Below are positions 56,381 to 63,712 of a stretch of 63,712 nt of DNA, one piece after another. The notes under the pieces were generated by a model. That model was given only the letters and a program-made list of their open reading frames with translations. It had not been told where the DNA came from and made no database searches. Position 1 is the first letter of the stretch. Each line of letters opens with the position of its first letter. Source of the stretch: Clostridia bacterium (GTDB taxonomy: Bacteria; Bacillota_A; Clostridia; Christensenellales; Aristaeellaceae); assembly GCA_017399225.1 (NCBI GenBank), contig JAFQEB010000096.1, positions 1-63,712 on the forward strand, in the 5' to 3' direction. The position numbers were made by a program, and so were the translations under genes.

Positions 56381-58690
56381 ATGAACCGACTTGACTTTTC
56401 CTCTATTGTGGCGGTGATCCGCTACTACATCAGCCCTGACCACGGCATGCACCAGAGCGAGTTGCTGGACGAGCTATTTTATAGCCTCCATGCAGAAAGT
56501 AAAGAACCTATTATTTTTGACGGTGCATCCGTCAACCGCTGGCTGAAGGGCACCGAGCGCGTCAGCCCCATCATCAGCCGGTATTATCTGAAGAAGCGCA
56601 ACCGCGAGAAACTGGCGGATGATATTGAACAGTACATCCTGCCCCTGATGTACGATAGCGACATGGCAGTGCAAGAGCTGTACCGGCTGACCGTGCAGGA
56701 CTCAACCATTTCCGACCGACAAAAGAAGAAGCTGCTGAAAGCCTATCCCTGCGATACAGAGCAGGATACTGCTCTCCTGATCGCCACGCTGCTGTGCTTC
56801 GCTATGGAACGCACCTTTGTCCGGCGCACACCAGGGAACATGGCACTTATGGCGACTGGCTCGTTTTCGCCTGCATCGGCGGATTTCATCCCGAACAACC
56901 CTGTTCCTGTACCCTGCCGCCATTTTTGCGGACGAGATGCAGAATTGTCCGTCCTGCATGATCGACTGAACGAGCACAGCAAGGTGTTCATCAGCGGCAT
57001 CCCCGGCATTGGCAAAAGTGAGCTGGCCAAGGCCTATGCCAAGCAGCACAAGGCTGACTACACCAACATCGTGCACCTGTACTATACTGGCAGCCTGCGT
57101 GAGGACATTACCCGCATGGACTTCGTGGATGACCTACCTGACGACACCGATGAGGTGCGCTATCAGCGTCACGCCCGCTTCCTGCGGACGCTGAAAGAGG
57201 ATACTTTGCTGATCATGGACAACTTCAATGCCACTGCTGCGAAAGATGATCTGTTGGCTGAGGTCATGGCATATCGCTGCAAAGTGCTGTTCACAACCCG
57301 TTGCCGATTTGATGAGTATCCTATGTTGGAGTTACGAGAGATCAACGACAAGCAAACCCTGCTGCACCTCATGAGCAACTTCTATTCAGAAGCAGCACAG
57401 CATCAGGGCACACTCCTGCAAATCATTGATGCTGTTCACGGTCACACACTTGCCATAGAGCTGGCCGCGCGATTGCTTGAAACCGGGATGCTGGAACCAC
57501 ATGCACTGTTAGCAAAGCTGCAAGCCGAAAAGGCCGCCTTCAACGCTGTCGATACCGTCAACATTCACAAGGACGGACGCAACACCAAGGCAACCTACTA
57601 CCGGCATATCCACACGCTGTTCTCCCTGTACCAACTGGCAGCAGCCGAACAGGATGTCATGCGCAGCCTTTGCTTCACTCCTCCGAATGGTATATCAGCA
57701 CGGCTGCTGGCAAAGTGGTTGCGACAGAATAACCTCAACACCATCAACAGCCTTTTTGAGATGGGCTTTATCCAGTCTCAGCCTGGACGCATCGTCGCTC
57801 TGCATCCGCTTGTGCAGGAGATCGCTTTGGAGGAGCTAAAGCCCTCCGTTCAGAACTGCCGCCCCCTGTTGGACAGTCTACACAAGATTTGTCTGCGCCA
57901 CGGCGAAGAATCACCCCATGCACAGGTTGTCATGCATACCATTGAAGGCATCGTCACTCATGCAATCAAGGACGATTCCGCTTACTACCTCCGCTTTGTT
58001 GAAGATGCCATTCCCTTTGCGGAGAAATACCGCTGTCAGCGCGGTGTCGTTGCGCTGGTGCATGAGATGGAAGCTCTGCTGGCAGACAACACCTTGGGAG
58101 CACTGAATGACCGCGCATTGTTGCTCAGTTATCAGGCGATGTGTGCCGACATTCCCGTTGCAGCAATTCGCTTGCAGGAACAGGCTCTCTCCCTACTGCC
58201 TAACATAACAGCAGATAACGCCCTGCTGTCTTCCAACCTCCATGCCAACCTCGGCGGAATGTACCGCGAATCCGGCAGCTACATCAAAGCAAAGGAGCAC
58301 ATGGAAGCTTCCATCACTCTGCTGCGACAGTACGATCTACTCGCCTGTCATGACAGCATCCCGCAGGTCGTCAACTACGCTCTGATGCTGTCTGAAATGG
58401 GCCAGCCGGACAAGGCTATCACTGTATTGGAGCAGGTAGAAAAAGTTGTACAAGCGCACAACTCTGCTATATGTATGGACACAGCCGCCATCCATGAAGC
58501 AATAGGCAACACCTACCTTATGACAGGTAATGTGGAGCAGGCCGCTATCCAACATCGGAAATGCCTTGCCATCTATGCTGAATTATTCCCTGACCAGCCC
58601 GATATGCTGTCTGCAAAGCAAGCCGACCTCCGTATGCTCTATGAACAGGTCGGTACATACATCGCCCCATCAATCCCTCGAATCGCATAA
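56381..58690 (+). CDS. STAND-type ATPase with TPR-like repeats (NB-ARC-like)
   Basis: A 769-residue protein. Residues 1-150 are a helical N-terminal domain of unrecognised type. The STAND ATPase has Walker A GIPGIGKS (206-213), Walker B LLIMDN with Asp280 and an FTTR sensor near 305. A winged helix follows and then helical repeats (about 470-760) of TPR type (YRESGSYIKAKEHMEASITL). Such proteins form signal-activated assemblies; many act in phage defence or regulation. No toxin or nuclease effector is visible at either end, so a regulatory or sensor role cannot be excluded. Position next to a mobilizable element suggests cargo. Lower GC than the host genes fits transfer. Confidence 0.85.
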   Translation: MNRLDFSSIVAVIRYYISPDHGMHQSELLDELFYSLHAESKEPIIFDGASVNRWLKGTERVSPIISRYYLKKRNREKLADDIEQYILPLMYDSDMAVQELYRLTVQDSTISDRQKKKLLKAYPCDTEQDTALLIATLLCFAMERTFVRRTPGNMALMATGSFSPASADFIPNNPVPVPCRHFCGRDAELSVLHDRLNEHSKVFISGIPGIGKSELAKAYAKQHKADYTNIVHLYYTGSLREDITRMDFVDDLPDDTDEVRYQRHARFLRTLKEDTLLIMDNFNATAAKDDLLAEVMAYRCKVLFTTRCRFDEYPMLELREINDKQTLLHLMSNFYSEAAQHQGTLLQIIDAVHGHTLAIELAARLLETGMLEPHALLAKLQAEKAAFNAVDTVNIHKDGRNTKATYYRHIHTLFSLYQLAAAEQDVMRSLCFTPPNGISARLLAKWLRQNNLNTINSLFEMGFIQSQPGRIVALHPLVQEIALEELKPSVQNCRPLLDSLHKICLRHGEESPHAQVVMHTIEGIVTHAIKDDSAYYLRFVEDAIPFAEKYRCQRGVVALVHEMEALLADNTLGALNDRALLLSYQAMCADIPVAAIRLQEQALSLLPNITADNALLSSNLHANLGGMYRESGSYIKAKEHMEASITLLRQYDLLACHDSIPQVVNYALMLSEMGQPDKAITVLEQVEKVVQAHNSAICMDTAAIHEAIGNTYLMTGNVEQAAIQHRKCLAIYAELFPDQPDMLSAKQADLRMLYEQVGTYIAPSIPRIA

Positions 58691-58707
58691 TCACTATAAC
58701 CAACACA

Positions 58708-58740
58708 GGATGCAGTCCACTCACCGGCTGCATCCTTTTC
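58708..58740 (+). terminator. Intrinsic terminator of the STAND gene
   Basis: An 8-bp perfect stem (58708-58715 with 58728-58735) followed by ttttctt, directly after the STAND stop codon. Confidence 0.85.
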
Positions 58741-58771
58741 TTGTGCCATCATATCCCGTTTAGCCAAATCC

Positions 58772-58799
58772 CTCAATTTGCCCTCAATCCGTGCTCAAT
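58772..58799 (+). repeat. Three CTCAAT direct repeats at 11-nt period (parC-like)
   Basis: CTCAAT at 58772, 58783 and 58794, exactly 11 nt apart, with a variant CTGAAT at 58815. Eleven-bp direct repeats upstream of a ParM-type actin gene are the layout of centromere sites in plasmid ParMRC systems. This would be the ParR-binding site. Confidence 0.55.
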
Positions 58800-58889
58800 G
58801 CGCTTTTCTGTCCTCTGAATTAGAATGAAATTACCCCGAAAGCAGCACCACTCTCTGCCAAGGGGAAATCATCAAAAGGAGGACGATCA

Positions 58890-58925
58890 ATGTCCAACAC
58901 CAAATGGGAGGTGCAGCCCGAATGA
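58890..58925 (+). CDS. 11-residue leader peptide overlapping the ParM gene
   Basis: An ATG with AAAGGAGG 8 nt upstream encodes SNTKWEVQPE and stops in the ATGA shared with the ParM start codon. The reading frame itself contains the GGGAGGTG used by ParM. It may couple ParM translation to upstream ribosome traffic. Confidence 0.5.
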   Translation: MSNTKWEVQPE

Positions 58926-59845
58926 GAAACCTGCACAACATCCGTATCATCGCGGTGGATCACGGCTACGGCAACGTGAAAACTGCGAACACCATTACCC
59001 CCACCGGCATCAAGGCCTACTCCACCAAGCCCATCTTTGGCGGGGACATCCTTGAATATGCCGGCACCTACTACCTGATCGGCGAGGGCCACAAGGAGTT
59101 CATCGCCGACAAGTCCATGGATGAGGATTACTACATCCTGACCCTCATGGCCGTCGCCCGCGAGCTGAGCCTCGCCGGTCTCACTCGTGCCGATGTGCAC
59201 CTCGTTGTCGGTCTGCCCATGACCTGGGTACGCAGCCAACGCGAGAGCTTCCGTGCTTACCTCATGCGCAAGACCGACGTACAGTACAGCTACGGCAGCA
59301 AGAACTATCGCGTCCACTTCGTCGGCTGTACGGTGTATCCTCAAGGCTACCCGGCACTGCACAGCCGCCTCGGTGAAATGAGGGGTACGACCATGCTGGC
59401 CGACATCGGCAACGGCACGATGAACATCCTCTACCTTGTCAACGGCCAGCCCTCCGAATCGCGCAGCTGGACGGAGAAACAGGGCGTGAACCAGTGCGTC
59501 ATCGCCGCGCGGAATGCCGTCATGGACAGCTTCGGCGTGAAGATCGACGATTCGATCATTGAGCAGGTGCTCCGTACCGGCATGGCAGACATCGGCAAGC
59601 CGTATCTGGACTGCATCACCGCCGTTGCCCGGCAGTATGTGGCTGACCTGTTCACCACACTCCGCCGGTACGAGTACAACCCCGACGTCATGCGGCTGTA
59701 CATCGTCGGCGGAGGCGGCTGTCTGGTGAAGCATTTCGGCAATTATCCCAAGGATCGCGTGACGATCATCGGCGACCTCTGCGCGACGGCCAAGGGATAT
59801 GAGGCCCTCTGTTTCACGCAGCTCCAGCGAAAGGAACAGACATGA
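58922..59845 (+). CDS. ParM/StbA-family actin-like segregation protein
   Basis: A 307-residue actin-fold ATPase that would form filaments to move replicated element DNA. Visible parts are the phosphate-1 region IIAVDHGYGNVKTAN, the phosphate-2 region TMLADIGNGTMNILYLV and the adenosine motif LYIVGGGGCLVKHF. The start at 58922 has GGGAGGTG upstream; an earlier in-frame ATG overlaps that ribosome site. The downstream ParR-like gene overlaps by ATGA. A partition system implies that the element spends time as a circular extrachromosomal form. Confidence 0.88.
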   Translation: MRNLHNIRIIAVDHGYGNVKTANTITPTGIKAYSTKPIFGGDILEYAGTYYLIGEGHKEFIADKSMDEDYYILTLMAVARELSLAGLTRADVHLVVGLPMTWVRSQRESFRAYLMRKTDVQYSYGSKNYRVHFVGCTVYPQGYPALHSRLGEMRGTTMLADIGNGTMNILYLVNGQPSESRSWTEKQGVNQCVIAARNAVMDSFGVKIDDSIIEQVLRTGMADIGKPYLDCITAVARQYVADLFTTLRRYEYNPDVMRLYIVGGGGCLVKHFGNYPKDRVTIIGDLCATAKGYEALCFTQLQRKEQT

Positions 59846-60213
59846 CGAACATCCGCAACACCAACCTCCGCTTCAACCTGAACAAGGAGAAGCACCGCAG
59901 GGCGTGGGAGCATCTGCAGCACATGGATAAGCGCATATTCAAATCCCACAGCAACGCGGCGATCGACGCGCTGAACGACTACTTTGACCGCTATAACAAA
60001 GCGCAGGACGATCCGTGTCTGGAAACCCGTGAACGCGAGGAGCGGTTTGTCGAGCGAATTGTAGCCGCCGTTGAAGCCAGCCTTGACCGGACGCTTCCGG
60101 CTTATTGGAACGAACACATTCCTCAAACAACACTAACAACTGAAAACAAGCACCACTCCAACCCGGAAGCAGCATCAACGCCCAACGTAGACTGGGACTT
60201 CCTCGGCGGCTGA
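59842..60213 (+). CDS. ParR-like DNA-binding adaptor
   Basis: A 123-residue basic protein. The N-terminal half (NLRFNLNKEKHRRAWEHLQH, then SHSNAAIDALNDYFDRY) suits the ribbon-helix-helix fold of ParR proteins. The C-terminal tail is variable and proline/glutamine-rich, as in adaptors that touch ParM. Its start overlaps the ParM stop by ATGA, the usual order in ParMRC loci. Confidence 0.8.
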   Translation: MTNIRNTNLRFNLNKEKHRRAWEHLQHMDKRIFKSHSNAAIDALNDYFDRYNKAQDDPCLETREREERFVERIVAAVEASLDRTLPAYWNEHIPQTTLTTENKHHSNPEAASTPNVDWDFLGG

Positions 60214-60234
60214 CGGTGCGAGAAAGGAACGAAC

Positions 60235-60501
60235 ATGAAGCGAAACATGACCACCATGACACCCGAAGAGAAGAAGCTTGTGCAGGCACAACACCGGCTT
60301 GAGGCAGCCCAGGCACGGGAGCGCGACCGGGAGCGCAGGCAGCGGACGCACAGGCTCATTCAGACTGGAGCGATCCTGGAGAAGCTGTGCCCGGAGTTCC
60401 GCACGATGGAGCTGGACGACATCGAACTGGAGCTCGAACGAAGGCTGGGCACGACGGAGATCGAGGCAACCGGGGCAACGCAGGCACCGGGGCTCCCGTA
60501 A
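60235..60501 (+). CDS. Small MobA-associated protein, DUF3847-like
   Basis: An 88-residue, highly charged helical protein. RTHRLIQTGAILEKLCPEF followed by MELDDIELELERRLG fits the DUF3847 family, usually encoded just before MobA in Clostridia mobile elements. It may be an accessory relaxosome protein. GAAAGGA lies upstream, and the oriT candidate follows. Confidence 0.75.
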   Translation: MKRNMTTMTPEEKKLVQAQHRLEAAQARERDRERRQRTHRLIQTGAILEKLCPEFRTMELDDIELELERRLGTTEIEATGATQAPGLP

Positions 60502-60572
60502 GGGCGCATGTACTCGCCACCCATAGGGCGGCGGTATCCCTTCGGGCAAACATGCGCTCTCCGAGGGAGATT

Positions 60573-60738
60573 TCGCATCTGCAGATGCGACCAAAGGGCT
60601 TTCCGATCGCCCTTTGGAAACCTTCGGTCGCTCTCCTTATAGAGAGCGACAGGGTGTGCTGCAAGCCATCGCACCCTGCGCCTTGTCCTCCTGCCACTGG
60701 CAGCAGTCCTGCGGCATGACGCAACCTGCCACTGGCAG
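60573..60738. other. Palindrome-rich oriT candidate upstream of MobA
   Basis: In order: an 18-nt perfect palindrome (60573-60590, tcgcatctg and complement); a 9-bp hairpin (60591-60599 with 60609-60617); a 9-bp hairpin (60627-60635 with 60642-60650); and two direct copies of cctgccactggcag (60690-60703 and 60725-60738), each nearly palindromic. The region 60502-60765 has no gene. Such density directly before a relaxase gene is typical of a transfer origin. Confidence 0.6.
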
Positions 60739-60768
60739 CTTGCGGGCACGACGAAGAAACGGGGGTGA

Positions 60769-62469
60769 TCGCCCGTAGCGATCTTCTATATCCAGGCCAA
60801 GGTTGTCACGCGAGGTACAGGGCGGTCCGCCGTTGCCGCAGCGGCGTACATGAGCTGCTCCAACATCCTCAACGACTACGATGGCGTACGACACAACTAC
60901 ACCCGAAAAGGCGGGCTTGTCTGGCAGGAGGTGTTCCTGCCGGACAACGCCCCGGCGGAGTGGGCAGATCGTTCCGTGCTCTGGAACGTCGTGGAAGCCG
61001 CCGAGACCACCAAGGAGAGTCGCCTTGCCCGGATGTTCGTGGTGGCACTCCCGGTGGAACTGAACCACGATCAGCAGATCGCCCTGCTGACAGAGTACAT
61101 CCGGCAGCAGTTTGTGGCGGACGGTATGTGCGCTGACGTCGCCCTGCACGATCCTGACCCACCCGGTCATAACCCGCACGCCCACATCCTGCTGACCATG
61201 CGCCCGCTGGACGAGCACGGCGACTGGCAGTACAAGACCGAGAAGGAGTACCTGTGCGTCCGTGGCGACGAGGAGCGCGGCTTTACCGCCGATGAATTTA
61301 CCCAAGCCAAGCTGGACGGATGGGAGAAGCAGTACCCCTACAAGGTCGGGCGCAAGAAGGTGTACATGGCACCCTCTATCGCTGAGGCACAAGGGCTGGT
61401 AAGAGCCAGCAAGCACCCGAAGAACACCCGGTATGGGCGCCAGAATCCGATCACGGAGCGCTGGAACAGTGAGAGTCAGCTGCTCACATGGCGAGCCTCC
61501 TGGGCAGAAACCTGCAACCGTCATCTGGAAATGGCCGCCTCTGAGGCACGCATCGACCACCGCAGCAACGCAGAACGAGGGATTGACGAGCAACCCACCG
61601 TGCACGAGGGCATCGCCGCCCGGATGATCGAGAAGCGCGGCGGCACATCAGTGCTGTGTGAGATGAACCGGCAGATTCGCGCAGACAATGCTTTGCTCCG
61701 GGCCTTGAAGGAGCAAGTGCAGAAGTTGATGGGAGCAGTCCAGCAAGGCGTGCCCGCCCTGCTGGAAGCCTTCCGGGACGGGCTGGTACTGGTGCAGTAC
61801 CAACTGCTGTTCAACGATGGGCAGCAGGCGTCCCTGTCCAAGCGGCTGCAAGCCATACGGAACTTGACAACCGAATACAAAACCATTCAGACAGCAATCA
61901 AGACCAAGACTGCTCAACGCAAAGCTCTGCTTGCAGAACAGGCCGAACTCAGCCCGCTGCAATTCATCCGTTCCAGCCAAATCAGCCAAGAGGTCGCGGC
62001 TCTGACCGAGGACATCGAGGAGCTACGCTTCCGCAAGGAGCAGCTGCTGGCATCCGTCCCTGACGGCGACATCAAGAGTGTGGCGCGTCAGGAGAAGGAC
62101 TTGGCTACCAGTATGACCAAGCTGGAAGAACAGCACGCTCACCTATCAGCACAGAAGGACAACACCCGTGCTGACTACGATGCAACATTAGCGGAGGTAG
62201 ACGCTGCTGATTTGACGGCAGTACAGGTAGAGCGTGCTGCCATTCGCACGGAACATCGGGAGGTTCTCGTCCGGCGCCTGCAAGATACCTACGGAAAGCA
62301 TTATCATCCTGAGCTTTTGCGAAAAGCAGAACGCATCATTGACACCGAGCTGGGCGAACCACCCGCAGCCGAAGAGCGACGCTCTCTCCGCGAACAACTG
62401 AATACACATAAGCAAACACAGGAGCATCATCCTGAAAAGAAAGAACACGATCACGCCCGAGGGAGGTGA
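60769..62469 (+). CDS. MobA/MobL family relaxase (start codon unresolved)
   Basis: The reading frame, 566 codons after a TGA at 60766, encodes a MobA/MobL relaxase that nicks oriT and stays bound to the DNA. The N-terminal motif FYIQAKVVTRGTGRSAVAAA ends in the likely catalytic tyrosine (codon 60847). The metal-binding histidines are in HNPHAHILLTMRPLD. The C-terminal 250 residues are coiled coil. No ATG, GTG or TTG lies in frame between the TGA and an ATG at 60850, which comes just after the tyrosine. Starting there would give 539 residues lacking it. A GTG at 60765 reaches the motif only with a +1 shift. Either a rare start codon is used or the gene is damaged. Confidence 0.8.
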   Translation, partial: SPVAIFYIQAKVVTRGTGRSAVAAAAYMSCSNILNDYDGVRHNYTRKGGLVWQEVFLPDNAPAEWADRSVLWNVVEAAETTKESRLARMFVVALPVELNHDQQIALLTEYIRQQFVADGMCADVALHDPDPPGHNPHAHILLTMRPLDEHGDWQYKTEKEYLCVRGDEERGFTADEFTQAKLDGWEKQYPYKVGRKKVYMAPSIAEAQGLVRASKHPKNTRYGRQNPITERWNSESQLLTWRASWAETCNRHLEMAASEARIDHRSNAERGIDEQPTVHEGIAARMIEKRGGTSVLCEMNRQIRADNALLRALKEQVQKLMGAVQQGVPALLEAFRDGLVLVQYQLLFNDGQQASLSKRLQAIRNLTTEYKTIQTAIKTKTAQRKALLAEQAELSPLQFIRSSQISQEVAALTEDIEELRFRKEQLLASVPDGDIKSVARQEKDLATSMTKLEEQHAHLSAQKDNTRADYDATLAEVDAADLTAVQVERAAIRTEHREVLVRRLQDTYGKHYHPELLRKAERIIDTELGEPPAAEERRSLREQLNTHKQTQEHHPEKKEHDHARGR

Positions 62470-62506
62470 TTTACCATGACGACCATTTATGACATTTGGA
62501 GGAACC

Positions 62507-62698
62507 ATGACCAAGGTTATCAGCGAGGACACCCGCGCCGGAACGAACCCCGGCACCACCGTCACCGACGATGACGGTACGCAGTATTTTATGATCCGCA
62601 ACTGCCGGATCAAGATTTCCGAACACTTCGCCCCGCAAGGAAAACCCTTCGATCTGCTGATGGAAGACGTGATCCACCGCGCAGGCTCAACCGCATAA
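62507..62698 (+). CDS. Small TnpW-like transposon protein
   Basis: A 63-residue protein. The pattern DGTQYFMIRNCRIKISEHFA followed by a DLLMEDVIHR helix resembles TnpW-type proteins found between mob and recombinase genes in Clostridia elements. GGAGG lies 4 nt before the ATG. An overlapping 32-codon frame at 62476 has a better ribosome site and could act as a leader. Function unknown. Confidence 0.6.
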   Translation: MTKVISEDTRAGTNPGTTVTDDDGTQYFMIRNCRIKISEHFAPQGKPFDLLMEDVIHRAGSTA

Positions 62699-62790
62699 AA
62701 AGAACTACCAAAACGCCCGCGCTTATGCTATACTTGACTTGCAAGTATTGTGTAAGCGTGGGTTGTTTCAAGATCGAGAGGAGGATTTCC

Positions 62791-63712
62791 TTGAAGCAAC
62801 TGATATACAATACAGCACTATACATGAGACTCAGCCGTGATGATGAGTTGTCCGGCGAATCCGGCAGCATCAGCACGCAAAGAATGATGCTTCGCCAATA
62901 CGCGCAGGAGCATGGTCTGAATGTGGTGGACGAGTACATCGACGATGGCTGGTCGGGAACGAACTTCGATCGTCCTGCTTTTCAGCGGATGATCGACGAC
63001 ATTGAGGATGGAAAGATCAACTGCGTCATCACAAAAGACCTGTCCCGCCTTGGGCGTAACTACGTCATGACCGGCCAGTACACGGACTTCTACTTTCCCA
63101 GCAAGGGCGTGCGCTACATTGCCATCAACGACAATGTGGACACTCTCAATGGCGAGAGTGAGCTGGCCCCGTTCCTGAACATCTTGAACGAGATGCACGC
63201 CCGCCAGACCAGCAAGAAGGTAAAAGCTGCTCTGCGCACCAAGTTCGCCAACGGCCTTCACATCGGCGCGTATGCCCCTCTTGGCTACATGCGTGACCCA
63301 GAACAGAAAGGGCATCTGCTGATTGACCCTGACACCCGCTGGATCGTGGAGAAGATCTTTGACCTGGCCGTACACGGTATGGGTGCAGCAAAGATCACCC
63401 ATATCCTGCACCAGGACAAGGTGCCGACGCCTGGTTACCTCAACTACCAGCGGTATGGCACCTTCGCCCACATCTACGCTGGTCAGCCGGAGGACAAGGC
63501 CTATGACTGGTCGATTGGCCATGTGAAGTGCATCCTGAAGAACGAGGTTTACATCGGGCACAGCGTCCACAATCAACAGACCAACATCTCCTTCAAGAAC
63601 AAAAAGAAAGTTCGCAAGCCCGAGGATGAATGGTTCAAGGTTGAGAATACCCATGAAGCCATTATCTCTGAAGAGGACTTCCGGCGTGTACAGGAGATGA
63701 TCGACACCCGTC
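62791..63712 (+). CDS. Large serine recombinase, TnpX-like (3' end beyond the window)
   Basis: Partial: 307 codons up to the window edge. The resolvase domain begins YNTALYMRLSRDDELSGESG with the nucleophile serine in RLSRDDE and the TKDLSRLGRNY motif that follows. A recombinase domain starts near residue 165 (FANGLHIGAYAPLGYMRD) and continues to the edge. The start is TTG 62791, 6 nt after GGAGG. Such enzymes excise and integrate Tn4451-like mobilizable elements; the protein marks this end of the element, whose att site should lie beyond the window. Confidence 0.9.
   Translation, partial: MKQLIYNTALYMRLSRDDELSGESGSISTQRMMLRQYAQEHGLNVVDEYIDDGWSGTNFDRPAFQRMIDDIEDGKINCVITKDLSRLGRNYVMTGQYTDFYFPSKGVRYIAINDNVDTLNGESELAPFLNILNEMHARQTSKKVKAALRTKFANGLHIGAYAPLGYMRDPEQKGHLLIDPDTRWIVEKIFDLAVHGMGAAKITHILHQDKVPTPGYLNYQRYGTFAHIYAGQPEDKAYDWSIGHVKCILKNEVYIGHSVHNQQTNISFKNKKKVRKPEDEWFKVENTHEAIISEEDFRRVQEMIDTR

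Noticed and set aside
60850..62469. Normal ATG start of the relaxase at 60850
   Set aside because: Starting there removes the conserved N-terminal motif and the likely catalytic tyrosine, so it is probably not the functional start.
62476..62574. 32-codon frame with a strong ribosome site overlapping the TnpW-like gene
   Set aside because: The composition is Arg/His-rich and looks like a frame shadow; no family resemblance. It may be a leader but is not listed as a gene.

Overview
The window looks like chromosome from an anaerobic, gut-type Clostridia (Bacillota). Evidence: GC-rich coding sequence, strong GGAGG ribosome sites, YesMN-type carbohydrate regulation, many secreted glycosidases, TnpX-type mobile genes, and signal peptides of the KK-hydrophobic-AxA type. 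Genus is not resolved; a Christensenellales-like lineage is only a guess.

Layout. 0.3-10.7 kb: a long minus-strand operon for an LplABC-like ABC importer with its own MsmK-type ATPase and five small unrecognised membrane proteins, ending against an AraC regulator; a second ATPase lies beyond. 11.1-19.2 kb: a secreted FMN/FAD fumarate-reductase-like enzyme, a secreted hypothetical protein, two MerR regulators (one membrane-anchored), a GH51 arabinofuranosidase with a Cys-rich small protein, and a four-helix-bundle protein. 19.3-25.9 kb: an SH3/peptidoglycan-binding protein between two inverted copies of an ATTCAC-rich element, a secreted caspase-like protein, a lipoprotein and a membrane-linked Xre regulator. 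26.0-27.6 kb: decayed Xre and flavoprotein genes and a DAPG/phloretin-hydrolase-like gene.

27.7-50.6 kb: a carbohydrate locus. It holds three secreted GH3 enzymes sharing an N-terminal EF-hand-like loop, two CBM9-like proteins, an SBP, two permeases and an ATPase, with the response regulator (YesN type) and sensor kinase (YesM type) encoded 15 kb apart. Three promoters of this locus share a 15-bp box (TGTGNNGGATNTTCC), a plausible YesN target. Inside the locus lies a dlt-like operon (carrier protein, DltA-like, MBOAT, SGNH, second adenylating enzyme).

50.6-56.3 kb: a parallel beta-helix protein, then an operon encoding an HxlR winged helix fused to a class-M sirtuin plus a zinc macrodomain protein. 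A divergent promoter drives a macrodomain remnant, a secreted metallophosphoesterase and a PNPOx-like protein. The two divergent promoters and the promoter of the free-standing HxlR-YesN operon carry the same 21-bp element placed identically over the -35. I infer one regulon joining ADP-ribosylation genes to the YesMN sugar circuit; this is the most novel feature of the window.

56.4 kb to the end: a STAND/TPR ATPase, then a mobilizable element with 11-bp iterons, ParM, ParR-like, a MobA-associated small protein, a palindrome-rich oriT candidate, a MobA relaxase without a clear start codon, a TnpW-like protein and a large serine recombinase cut by the window edge. No tRNA, rRNA or CRISPR array was seen.
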